Positions 15,095 to 22,523 of a stretch of DNA of 22,523 nt are shown in pieces (within the stretch, counting starts at the first letter, position 1; each line of letters starts with the position of its first letter). A program made the position numbers and the translations under genes. This stretch comes from CAG-791 sp963596015. Its GTDB lineage: Bacteria > Bacillota > Clostridia > Lachnospirales > Lachnospiraceae. The DNA lies in assembly GCA_963596015.1 (NCBI GenBank), contig CAVBJS010000045.1, forward strand, positions 1 to 22,523, in the 5' to 3' direction. A model generated the notes under the pieces. The model ran no database searches. It saw only the letters and a list, made by a program, of their open reading frames with translations, and had not been told where the DNA came from.

Positions 15095-15150
15095 TCATCA
15101 CTATTTGAACAACTTTCTGTCTTCATCACTATTTGAATAACTTTCTGTCT
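15095..15150. repeat. 28-bp tandem duplication at the 3' end of the RHH gene
   Basis: TCATCACTATTTGAACAACT... (15095-15122) is repeated immediately at 15123-15150 with one base changed (C to T). The right copy contains the end and stop codon of the 61-residue gene; the left copy is the same tail after the stop, out of frame. It is probably a slippage product. Confidence 0.85.
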
Positions 15151-15314
15151 TCTTCCGGTCTGTCGAAATACGCATCAAGATACTGGGAGAGTATTTTCTC
15201 CGTTGCAACCGTTTTGCTCATGCCCGTTTCCTCGCAAAACTTTTCAAGTCTATCGTGGATCGGCGTTGCCAACTTAATATTCAGGATCTTTGCATCTTTT
15301 TTCTGCCTGGGCAT
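15129..15314 (-). CDS. Small ribbon-helix-helix-like protein at the end of the hsd operon
   Basis: This 61-residue basic protein begins MPRQKKDAKILNIKLATPIH. The order short strand (AKILNIKLA, 8-16), helix (TPIHDRLEKFCEETG), turn (MS), helix (KTVATEKILSQYLDAYF) is that of CopG/Arc/MetJ-type DNA-binding dimers. The tail FDRPEEDRKLFK is charged. It starts one base after the hsdR stop codon, with GAGGAGG in the end of hsdR as its ribosome site, so it is co-transcribed and probably translationally coupled. It might repress the operon or be the antitoxin-like remnant of another module; no toxin partner follows. Family assignment is by pattern only. Confidence 0.7.
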   Translation of the reverse strand: MPRQKKDAKILNIKLATPIHDRLEKFCEETGMSKTVATEKILSQYLDAYFDRPEEDRKLFK

Positions 15315-15315
15315 T

Positions 15316-18300
15316 TCAGCTTACCTCCTCAAGTTCATCAGCCTTGCGATTTTCGATATATTCTTTCAAATCCTGATGGAGCTTGATCCGCGCATTGAAA
15401 ATAGAGACTTTATAGTATGCTGTCAATCTATCCGGTGAGGCAGTCTTTTCAAGTTTGTCGAGCCGCAGCACATCGATTTCGTTTTTTCCCGTCGAAACAT
15501 ACAAAGCATACATTTCTGTTTCATCGATGCCTACGTTTTCTGCAAATTCGTGAATATTAGCCCGTATTGTCTTTTCCTGATACTCCTGAATATACTGCAG
15601 GAATGTTTTACCATCGACCAACGCAAGCGTACCTTTTTTAATATCCTCGAGGATCTGCCGTGCATATTTCTGCTGTTCTTCTGAAAGAACGCCGAAATTA
15701 GCTTCCATCTCGTGGATCGCTGTCATCTTTTGGGCATCCTTCTCAACATTCACCACGTCTTTCATAGTGACGATCTTAAACTGTGCCTCCAGATAATCCG
15801 CATCAATTTTGTCCATTTCCATTGTGGAAAGATTTGTATCCAAAACATAGCCCGGTTTTGCCTTTGAACCACCGCCGCCTCTGTTAGAGGGCAAGTCATT
15901 GTATCTCATGGTGAGAATACGATATGTTTTCTCGTCAAAATCCAACTTTGCACCATATTCCTTGTTCCACTTGAAGCCCTGCATCTTAGCAGAACGATGC
16001 GTAGTTTTCAGCACATAGAACTCCTTGCGGAACATCTGGCGGTCTTCGTCCGATTTCGGAAGGCATTCAAAGTTTTGGATCTTGTCGTGGGCGAAGATCT
16101 CGCAGATACGCGCATAGGTCTTGTTCATCTTCTTGATGTTCTCATCAATACTTTCGACCTCAACACCTACATAATCCCCCTGACAATAAAGCTTGAGCGC
16201 TTCCTTGATGTTTCGTTTCATAGTGTATGGTTTGCGATAGAACTTGACCATGCCCCAAGGTTTCTCATTAGGGTTCAACACTCGGTTTGTACGAGAGATC
16301 GCCTGAATGATGTTGTCGTTGTCCATAACCTTGTCCAGATAAAGGACGTTAATCCACTGGGAGTCGAATCCCGTAAGCAACTGGTCAACGACAATAACGA
16401 TGTCAATCGCATTCACATGACTGTTACCCATATGCTTATACGAGCCCTTATGTGCCAGTCTGTCGGTCAGATCTTTCTTGAACCCCGCATACTTCGGATC
16501 CGTTTTACGGTCAAACTTCGTTCCGAACGTGTCATTATAGTTGCTTACAATATCTGCAAGAGCGTTCTCTTTGATGAAAACCGAATCAGCATTGGTGTTG
16601 ATGTTAGGATCAAACAGCGAGGTCACATGCAGATCAGGTTCTGATGTTCTGAACAGTTTCCAGTATTCATACGCTTCCGGGATAGATTCTGTCGCCAGTA
16701 TTCCGTGGAAACGGGTTCCATCCTCACCAAATGCGATGGTCTTATAGTTTTCGCGAATATCCTTTACAACGCACTTTCGATGGTCGTCGTTGTCATACTG
16801 CTTGCCCGGAAGATAATCTTCGATCCCTTTCAGGAAATTGCCTCTTTTATCCCGCTTGATTTGCCCATATTCATCAAGCTCTGACGCCATGGGCGTCTGC
16901 TGTGTCAGACGACGATATAGTTTCCAGTTGTCTGAACCAACTTCGATATCATCCTTACTGGTCGCATGACATTCAGCAAGAGCCACCGCTTCTTTCAGAG
17001 CCTTATCCTCATAAGTCCTGACTGCATCCATCCAGAATCCCAGGACATTGCCGTCTCTGATACCTGATGCAAGCGAATAGATCGCAAGGCATTCCCCAAA
17101 GACGGTTTCCGTAGTGAGCTCGCCGGGCTTCATGTTTCCCGCAAAGATAGGTGTTCCCGTGAATCCAAAGAACAGCGAATTGTAGAATGTGCGCTTTACG
17201 CGTTCGTGCATGACGCCGAACTGACTTCGATGCGCCTCATCGATTATGAAGACGATTCTCTTGGCCTTGATAACATCCAGTTCCGCTTCCCGCAGTTTGG
17301 CCATATCGTCGTTGATCCTGGATATCTTCTGAATAGAAGTAACGATAAGACGCTCTGACAGTTTGGTACTCTCCAGTTTCTTAAAGAGGTCTTTGGAACT
17401 TACTGTCTCGCATACGGATTCACCTTCCCGCTGAAAACTGTTATATTCGCTGGTCGACTGTTCATCTAAAACTTTGCGGTCGACCACAAATACGACCTTA
17501 TCGACAAAGTTCATATCCGTAATCAATTGCCCCGCCTTAAAGCTGGTCATGGTTTTACCGCCACCGGTAGTACACCAGATAAATCCGCCTAACTGATTAT
17601 GATCTCCCCATTTCTGCTTTGCCGTTCGACCGACAATAGCACGAATAGCGGCATACTGATAACTTCTGCATACTTTCAGGACATCCTTTGCCGTGTCCGC
17701 AACTGTGTAATAACCGATCAGTTTATGGGCTTCCGGGATGGAGAGGATGTGGTATTCACCCGTGATCAGTTCACGCCAATCTTTGACGATATCGTTATCC
17801 CGATCTCCCCAGCGGAAGAAGAAAGCGGGATTGAAGGCATTAGGGTCTCCGGCATTAGCAAAGAACATAGCATCTTCCGGTGTCATAGCCCAGAATACCT
17901 GTACAAGTCCCATAAAGCCATTCCAGACACCTTCGTTGGCATATTTAATGATCTGGTTAGACGCTTCGTAAACATCGACCCCCGATGCCTTTAGCTCAAT
18001 GTGAATGACCGGCATACCGTTGATCAGGAGGGTGATGTCACCCTGTCTGTCATTGAACTGCCGATCTGTGCTGAAAACAGTCTGTTCCGCGATCTGATAA
18101 CGGGAACTTCCGCCTGCGATCTCTGCAGCCGAAAACAGCTCAAGATAGACTTCATGACCTGCGTGCTGCGTATCGGGCGAATCCGTATCCCGCTTGATCG
18201 CGATGGGCCGTCCGTTGATGAAATGATTGGCTTTAACCGGTGTGTTCGCCTGCAGTTTCACCACATCAAGCACACGGTCCATCTCCTCCTCGGAGAGTGG

Positions 18301-18477
18301 AACGTTATTCAACGTTCTGCGATTCCGTTCGAACAGGATGTTTTTCCAGTTATCGATAAGCTGCGGAACCGTTTTGTTCTTCAGAACTTCCTTTTCCCAT
18401 CCCGCTTTAGTAAGAAGGTCTACTACATCGGCTTCGAAATTTAGTTCGCCGGTAAGGCCGGTATATGGTAATGGCAT
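15316..18477 (-). CDS. hsdR: Type I restriction enzyme, R subunit
   Basis: This 1053-residue subunit does ATP-driven DNA translocation and cleavage of unmodified DNA in a complex with HsdM and HsdS. The N-terminal nuclease shows the PD-(D/E)xK pattern GDITLLINGMPVIHIELKAS (Asp147, Glu161, Lys163). The two-lobed helicase motor has Walker A TTGGGKT (303-309), DEAH box FIIDEAHRS (410-418), FGFTGTP motif III (437-443) and QAISRTNR motif VI later. The C-terminal 300 residues, helical and charged, are likely the contact to the methylase core. It looks complete. Its ATG overlaps the hsdS stop by one base (TAATG), and the small RHH gene follows after one base. Confidence 0.95.
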   Translation of the reverse strand: MPLPYTGLTGELNFEADVVDLLTKAGWEKEVLKNKTVPQLIDNWKNILFERNRRTLNNVPLSEEEMDRVLDVVKLQANTPVKANHFINGRPIAIKRDTDSPDTQHAGHEVYLELFSAAEIAGGSSRYQIAEQTVFSTDRQFNDRQGDITLLINGMPVIHIELKASGVDVYEASNQIIKYANEGVWNGFMGLVQVFWAMTPEDAMFFANAGDPNAFNPAFFFRWGDRDNDIVKDWRELITGEYHILSIPEAHKLIGYYTVADTAKDVLKVCRSYQYAAIRAIVGRTAKQKWGDHNQLGGFIWCTTGGGKTMTSFKAGQLITDMNFVDKVVFVVDRKVLDEQSTSEYNSFQREGESVCETVSSKDLFKKLESTKLSERLIVTSIQKISRINDDMAKLREAELDVIKAKRIVFIIDEAHRSQFGVMHERVKRTFYNSLFFGFTGTPIFAGNMKPGELTTETVFGECLAIYSLASGIRDGNVLGFWMDAVRTYEDKALKEAVALAECHATSKDDIEVGSDNWKLYRRLTQQTPMASELDEYGQIKRDKRGNFLKGIEDYLPGKQYDNDDHRKCVVKDIRENYKTIAFGEDGTRFHGILATESIPEAYEYWKLFRTSEPDLHVTSLFDPNINTNADSVFIKENALADIVSNYNDTFGTKFDRKTDPKYAGFKKDLTDRLAHKGSYKHMGNSHVNAIDIVIVVDQLLTGFDSQWINVLYLDKVMDNDNIIQAISRTNRVLNPNEKPWGMVKFYRKPYTMKRNIKEALKLYCQGDYVGVEVESIDENIKKMNKTYARICEIFAHDKIQNFECLPKSDEDRQMFRKEFYVLKTTHRSAKMQGFKWNKEYGAKLDFDEKTYRILTMRYNDLPSNRGGGGSKAKPGYVLDTNLSTMEMDKIDADYLEAQFKIVTMKDVVNVEKDAQKMTAIHEMEANFGVLSEEQQKYARQILEDIKKGTLALVDGKTFLQYIQEYQEKTIRANIHEFAENVGIDETEMYALYVSTGKNEIDVLRLDKLEKTASPDRLTAYYKVSIFNARIKLHQDLKEYIENRKADELEEVS

Positions 18478-19709
18478 TATGATTCACCTCCAAACATTTT
18501 TGTGAGAAAGGCTTTCTTGCAATCTAAGAGTTTCTCGTATTTGCGCTGGTGAAGGGTGATGAGGTGGTCGAGATTGCTGAAATAAGCTCCGATTTTTTGT
18601 TGTTCGGCTATATTATTGGGCAACATTAAATCGGTTTCAAAAAAATCCGCTGGAGCAATATTTAATAAACCGTGGTTTCTTGCTCCCTCGGCAGCAATAG
18701 CTTGTACGCCTTTATGCCAAAGGTCAGTGCTGTAATATGTAACCAAATAATCGGAACAAGTTTTCTCTTCATCTAAAATTCTGAAAACAATGTAAAGCGT
18801 TGATAATACGCCACTTTCATACCGGTCAAGACGTTTGATTGCACCCCAAGGAGCATCGGAAGAAGTGCTCTTGTTATAAGCAAACTCTCCTTTGCGAACA
18901 AGATAATAACCGCTCACATCCTTACTTGCTATACGCTTATCAAAGAACTCATTTTGGTCAATCAGACCATGCTGAGCTGATATTGTCAGTGGCAACGTTG
19001 ATTCAAGGTTTTCATTCTTGCGAACGATGCGTTCAACCACCTCACCGAGCTTACGCTGTTCCCAAGCATCAGCAAAACCATCGAAGCGGATTTCCGGCAC
19101 ATTGCTTCCTTGTTTTGGAAACATTTTTTCAAGCATTGACTTCTTCATTACCTGTAGCTTCTCGTACTTACGCTGGTGAAGGGTGATGAGGTGGTCAAGA
19201 TGCTTAAAACACGCTCCGATTTTCTCTTGTTCTTCTATTGATTTTGGAAGAATCAAATCAACTTTTCCAATCTCGTCTTTATTGATTTTTTGCGGTATAG
19301 CTGTTACCAATGTTCTCTCCTTCAGACCCCTTTGAAAAAATGGTGAAAGAATATTGTTGCAAAGGAAATATGGTTCTATTTCTTTTGGCTTTAATAACGC
19401 TAAACTCACATAAAATGCGACTTTTTCTGTGGTTTCAACCACATTCGGAGTACCCACATCGCCGATACGAGTCATTAATATATCACCCTTTTCTGGATAC
19501 ACCTTATAGTCTCGGTTAAATGCTTCTTCGGAGATATATTTTTCTGATTTTAATGTGTTGATATTTTCTACGGAAAGGAACATAACTCCGCTATCTGTAT
19601 AATTTGGAGTTTGATGAACTCCATCATATACATTAACCACATCTCCCAACTTACGCTGTTCCCAAGCATCAGTAAAACCATCGAAACGAATTTCCGGCGT
19701 TTCCCCCAT
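18477..19709 (-). CDS. hsdS: Type I restriction-modification, specificity subunit S
   Basis: This 410-residue subunit recognises the bipartite DNA target. It has two target recognition domains, each opened by the same segment, PEIRFDGF(T/A)DAWEQRKLG at residues 5-22 and again at 205-222, and each closed by a long conserved helix, KIGA.F..LDHLITLHQRKYEKL at 163-185 and near the C terminus. The variable parts (about 25-160 and 225-370) share little, so the target should be asymmetric. ATG 19709 has GGAGG seven bases upstream and overlaps the hsdM stop (TGATG); GTG 19712 is an alternative. The coding sequence looks more AT-rich than the flanking genes, as is common for exchanged specificity genes. 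No second or inverted hsdS is present in the window. Confidence 0.94.
   Translation of the reverse strand: MGETPEIRFDGFTDAWEQRKLGDVVNVYDGVHQTPNYTDSGVMFLSVENINTLKSEKYISEEAFNRDYKVYPEKGDILMTRIGDVGTPNVVETTEKVAFYVSLALLKPKEIEPYFLCNNILSPFFQRGLKERTLVTAIPQKINKDEIGKVDLILPKSIEEQEKIGACFKHLDHLITLHQRKYEKLQVMKKSMLEKMFPKQGSNVPEIRFDGFADAWEQRKLGEVVERIVRKNENLESTLPLTISAQHGLIDQNEFFDKRIASKDVSGYYLVRKGEFAYNKSTSSDAPWGAIKRLDRYESGVLSTLYIVFRILDEEKTCSDYLVTYYSTDLWHKGVQAIAAEGARNHGLLNIAPADFFETDLMLPNNIAEQQKIGAYFSNLDHLITLHQRKYEKLLDCKKAFLTKMFGGES
18532..19698. repeat. Two pairs of direct repeats framing the HsdS recognition domains
   Basis: Pair A: 18532-18569 and 19159-19196, 38 bases with two differences, encoding HQRKYEKL and neighbours. 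Pair B: 19051-19098 and 19651-19698, 48 bases with a few differences, encoding EIRFDGF.DAWEQRK, exactly 600 bases apart. All copies are in the same orientation, which permits deletion or domain exchange by homologous recombination but not inversion. Confidence 0.85.
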
Positions 19710-22222
19710 CACAATTCCTCCATCAAAAGTCTTATTGCTGCCATGTCCGCATCGTTTCCTGTCAGTTCATTGAGGCTTGCCTTCAGCGCCGTATTTGTTT
19801 GCTCAATCTGTCCGGACAGTTCTGATAGTGAATCTGCATACTTCTTCGCCAATGCTTCAAAGTCAGATACAAACCTGGAGAGAACACTTTCCCCCACAGC
19901 CGTGATGGCGGAGATGATAGGCACGATCCACTTTTTCTCCAGGAGTCCATTGATCTCTTCTTCCGTCAGAGACTCAACCTTTGCCTTTGCCTTGTCCTCA
20001 AGGGCAGCAGCCATGGTCTTAACCTTCTTGCGAAGTTCTTTTTCTTTTGCAATCGCATCTTGCATGGCTTTAAGATCCTCTATCGCATCTGCAGCCAGAT
20101 CTCCACTCTTGATCGCTGCCTTGAATTTCTTTACATCAAAGGCGGTCTCATCGTCTTCCTTGCAGACGACAGACTTCGCCTCGTCATCCATGTTCTCCCA
20201 GATTTCCGCATACTCCGCTGCTTTCGCATCGGCTTTTGCTCCAAGACGGGAGATTTCTTCCAGGTCAGCCGCATAGAAGGTTTTCTTTATAAGGTCGAAG
20301 GGCATGATCTTACCTTTCCAACCTTTCTGTTCTTCGATGGTCTTCTTCGTCTTCGCATCTTTCCTTGTTACCATATTGGGTTCGGTTTCGGAACAGATAT
20401 GCCAGCCTTCTGCCTCCAGTCTAGCAAGATCTGCCTCTACCACTTCCCAGTTATCCGCAAACGCCTGGTAAACATCATAGACGTCTACCAGCGGCCGATC
20501 TCGATACTTCTCAAACAGTTTCCCGGTGATCTCATGCTGTATGTCAGGCGTTGCATCATGGCTGATCAAGATCTCTGCCAGATACTTTCTGAAAGCATCA
20601 GACACTGCACCAAACTCTTCAAGGAAAACCTGCACATCTTTATCAGCAAAGATAACTTCTTTTGCATCTACGTCCGCAAAGGCGTTATATCCGTCTACTT
20701 TGATCAACAGCTTTCCACGGAGTGCCGGGAACTGTTTCCAGATGGCCTCAAACACCTTAAGCTCTTCATCCGATACTTTCCCTGTCATGACCGAGAAAAG
20801 ATCATAGGGAGCCTCCTGCGTGGTCGCAGATATATAACGCGGCACGTTGAGGTTATAGTCATTGGCTTCGATCTCTTCCAATGATGCCAGGTGTGCATAA
20901 TTGGGCACATCCTTGCGAGCGACTACCGCATCAAAGATTCTCTGCACATCGCTCTGTGTGAGAACATTCTGCTTTTTGTCTTTCTTATAGGACTGGGAAG
21001 CATCGATAAACAGAATGTCATCTTCGCTGCGCCCTTTAGACAGGATCATTACGATCACCGGTATTGAAGTCGCGAAGAAAAGCTGCTGGGGGAGGCTGAT
21101 GATGGTTTCGATGTTGTGATTCAGGATCAGGTTCTTACGGATCTCACCTTCACTGTCCCCGCGGAACAAAACGCCATGGGGAAGAACGATTGCCATCACA
21201 CCATCTATCTTGATGTGGTACAGGCAATGGAGCAAGAAAGCATAATCAGCTTTTCCCGCAGGCGCAAGACCATATCCCTTGTAGCGCTCGTCTGTCTGAT
21301 GAGAATCCGGGTCATAATGGGCGCTATACGGCGGATTCGAGACCACTGCGTCCACAAAAAGCGGCGCATAGGATGTCTGCTCATCAAAGTAAGGCCAGTC
21401 ATCCTCCAGCGTATTGGCATTACGCATATTGATGTTCTGGACCGGAACGCCCTGCATGAAAAGATTCATCTTAGCAAGGTTCGCGGTTTCTGTGATCAGT
21501 TCCTGCCCAAAGTAATAGATATGATCGTGGGGAATATATCTGCCGACTTCGTTACCGATGTTCAGAAGGAGACCTGCCGAACCTACCGTCGGGTCATACA
21601 CGGTGATCTCTTTTCGGTCTTTCAGTCTGTCCGCCAGGATACGGGACATCAAGGATGTTACCTGATGAGGCGTATAGAAACTGCCATCCTTCTTTGCCTC
21701 ACTGGAGAACTGCTGGATCAGATATTCATAAATGTATCCCAGCACATCGTAGTCACGGCTTGTGGGAGGGATCAGATCCACCAGATCCACAATATCTCTC
21801 ACAGCCTTATCGCGAGAGCCGGAGTTCTCACCCAGTTTTGTAAGGCCTGTTTGCAGTGCGCTGAATACTTTATCGAATACCGTTTTATACCTGCCGTTGA
21901 GGTTCAGATAAAAGTCATCCAATGCTTCGGAAACGTCCTTTGCACCCAGGTTTACTCCCGCCATCTTCCATACATGGAACAGATTCCTGTGGGCGATGAA
22001 ATATCCAATGCCATCCTTGAACTTATCCCTGATATATTCATCCGCATCCTGAAGGTCATCCAGCTCACCTCCGAGATCTCTCAGGTAATCCACTTCCTTG
22101 TCGCACAGATACTTATAGAACATGAAGCCAAGGATATAGTCCTTGTACTCACTTGCCTTGATGTTCTTTCTCAGTTCATTTGCCGTAGCCCAAATCTTCG
22201 CAGCTAATTCCTGTTTGTTCAT
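19709..22222 (-). CDS. hsdM: Type I restriction-modification, N6-adenine methylase subunit M
   Basis: This 837-residue methylase protects the host DNA by methylating adenine in the HsdS-defined target and is part of the restriction complex. The N-terminal helical HsdM_N region (NELRKNIKASEYKDYILGFM) is followed by SFYTPHQVTSLM (181-192), SAM-binding motif I YDPTVGSAGLLL (209-220) and catalytic NPPY (296-299). About 330 residues after the methylase core form a long extension with coiled-coil character (LRKKVKTMAAALEDKAKAKV... and a helix near the end), making it much longer than the classical roughly 500-residue enzymes. The start is ATG 22222, chosen because AAGGAGAAGG lies just upstream and homology begins at MNKQELAAKIW; the frame is open 27 codons further but without a ribosome site. 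First gene of the operon. Confidence 0.95.
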   Translation of the reverse strand: MNKQELAAKIWATANELRKNIKASEYKDYILGFMFYKYLCDKEVDYLRDLGGELDDLQDADEYIRDKFKDGIGYFIAHRNLFHVWKMAGVNLGAKDVSEALDDFYLNLNGRYKTVFDKVFSALQTGLTKLGENSGSRDKAVRDIVDLVDLIPPTSRDYDVLGYIYEYLIQQFSSEAKKDGSFYTPHQVTSLMSRILADRLKDRKEITVYDPTVGSAGLLLNIGNEVGRYIPHDHIYYFGQELITETANLAKMNLFMQGVPVQNINMRNANTLEDDWPYFDEQTSYAPLFVDAVVSNPPYSAHYDPDSHQTDERYKGYGLAPAGKADYAFLLHCLYHIKIDGVMAIVLPHGVLFRGDSEGEIRKNLILNHNIETIISLPQQLFFATSIPVIVMILSKGRSEDDILFIDASQSYKKDKKQNVLTQSDVQRIFDAVVARKDVPNYAHLASLEEIEANDYNLNVPRYISATTQEAPYDLFSVMTGKVSDEELKVFEAIWKQFPALRGKLLIKVDGYNAFADVDAKEVIFADKDVQVFLEEFGAVSDAFRKYLAEILISHDATPDIQHEITGKLFEKYRDRPLVDVYDVYQAFADNWEVVEADLARLEAEGWHICSETEPNMVTRKDAKTKKTIEEQKGWKGKIMPFDLIKKTFYAADLEEISRLGAKADAKAAEYAEIWENMDDEAKSVVCKEDDETAFDVKKFKAAIKSGDLAADAIEDLKAMQDAIAKEKELRKKVKTMAAALEDKAKAKVESLTEEEINGLLEKKWIVPIISAITAVGESVLSRFVSDFEALAKKYADSLSELSGQIEQTNTALKASLNELTGNDADMAAIRLLMEEL

Positions 22223-22274
22223 TACAACCTTCTCCTTTACAGAGTTAAAGTACCATACATCATTAATATAGCAC

Positions 22275-22307
22275 ATTATAGATGAATCATCTACACGATA
22301 CATTATA
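22275..22307 (-). promoter_or_regulatory. Candidate promoter and palindromic operator of the hsd operon
   Basis: Read on the minus strand there are two TATAAT boxes (22302-22307 and 22275-22280); neither has a good -35 box. A perfect 15-base palindrome, TAGATGA-T-TCATCTA (22279-22293), overlaps the upstream edge of the nearer box by two bases. The -10 box at 22275 is about 53 bases before the hsdM ATG. The palindrome is a plausible repressor site. Confidence 0.4.
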
Positions 22308-22330
22308 AAATAAAAAGTGACCCAATCGTC

Positions 22331-22384
22331 CTGTTCCTTTTCAACCGCCGGTCAAGACGTGGGTAGCGGAGGTCTGAACTGTAA
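22331..22384. repeat. Palindromic element, copy 4 (diverged)
   Basis: The right end, GGTCTGAACTGTAA (22371-22384), matches copies 2 and 3, and GGGTAGCGGAG (22360-22370) corresponds to GGGTGGCGGAG of copy 1. The left part, CAACCGCCGGTCAAGACG, is a decayed form of the ACGCCGACCAGGCGGCG arm. It lies upstream of the hsd operon. Confidence 0.6.
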
Positions 22385-22523
22385 TGTTTTTACAGTTTAT
22401 GGAGGGTTCGGATCGATAGCAGAGCGCAAAACGTAATGCACCGGGGCGCGGCAGAATGGCTCGCATCCTTGCACTGCGCGCCAGTTTTGCATGATCTGCA
22501 TCGAAGCCGCAGGATGGTATCGG
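22377..22523. repeat. Abutting inverted repeats running to the window edge
   Basis: AACTGTAA (22377-22384) and TTACAGTT (22390-22397) form a hairpin with five loop bases, as if a second element started next to copy 4. Then TCGATAGCAGAGCGCAAAAC (22413-22432) pairs imperfectly with GTTTTGCATGATCTGCATCGA at 22484-22504, with GGCGCG/CGCGCC (22445-22450, 22477-22482) inside. The minus strand stays open in one frame here, but it runs through copy 4, so I regard it as repeat rather than gene. The window may cut the element. Confidence 0.45.

Noticed and set aside
15095..15150. The 28-bp duplication as attachment sites of an island
   Set aside because: The copies touch each other, so nothing lies between them, and no integrase is near.
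18477..19709. Invertible phase-variable hsdS locus
   Set aside because: The internal repeats are all direct, there is no second hsdS in reverse orientation and no site-specific recombinase in the window.
22223..22303. 27-codon upstream extension of hsdM
   Set aside because: It would translate the promoter and palindrome; ATG 22222 has the ribosome site and begins the conserved HsdM N terminus.
22385..22523. tRNA or minus-strand gene at the right edge
   Set aside because: No cloverleaf or TTCGA-type arm in the right place could be drawn, and the open minus frame runs through a repeat element.

Overview
The window looks like a chromosomal segment of an anaerobic Firmicute, most probably a Lachnospiraceae (Clostridia). 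The reasons are strong AGGAGG-type ribosome binding sites, some TTG and GTG starts, A/T-flanked hairpin terminators, a lone anaerobic NrdG activase, an Orn/Lys/Arg decarboxylase, and intergenic palindromic repeats of a kind I associate from memory with Lachnospiraceae genomes. The family assignment is inference. There are 15 genes I would call real. I see no rRNA, tRNA, CRISPR array, transposase or integrase.

Left part (1-3600): a minus-strand polytopic GT-C-like membrane glycosyltransferase (296-1876) is divergent from a plus-strand secreted SGNH/GDSL hydrolase lipoprotein (2301-3503). Between them lie a good minus-strand promoter, a perfect 23-bp-stem hairpin repeat and a long, foldable 5' leader.

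Surface-glycan operon (11088 down to 3733, minus strand): DUF6056-like membrane protein, FAD-dependent oxidoreductase with a four-cysteine insert, two DPM-like family 2 glycosyltransferases, a DegT/DnrJ/EryC1-type sugar aminotransferase, and a second DUF6056-like membrane protein. Spacing is tight or overlapping except for one 181-bp gap filled with stacked hairpins. The set suggests building a lipid-linked or cell-surface glycan containing an amino sugar and transferring it at the membrane; the glycan itself cannot be named.

Middle (11089-15128): a small P-loop kinase-like ATPase (+) has a long upstream region with several dyads. It is followed by a non-coding array of sixteen roughly 11-bp units ending in a shared terminator. 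Convergent to it are a fold-I Orn/Lys/Arg decarboxylase (-) and, upstream of that, NrdG (-).

Right part (15129-22222, minus strand): a complete type I restriction-modification operon hsdM-hsdS-hsdR with one-base stop/start overlaps, followed by a 61-residue ribbon-helix-helix-like protein. A 15-bp palindrome overlaps the candidate promoter of the operon.

Four intergenic copies of one palindromic element (ends TTACAGT.../...ACTGTAA) sit at module borders (83-274, 2000-2054, 11292-11377, about 22331-22384). A second repeat family (GCAGGCAAGCTGCGG-type) occurs three times. Of everything here, the 11-bp array, the nested palindromic elements and the possible RHH/palindrome control of the restriction operon seem most worth following up.
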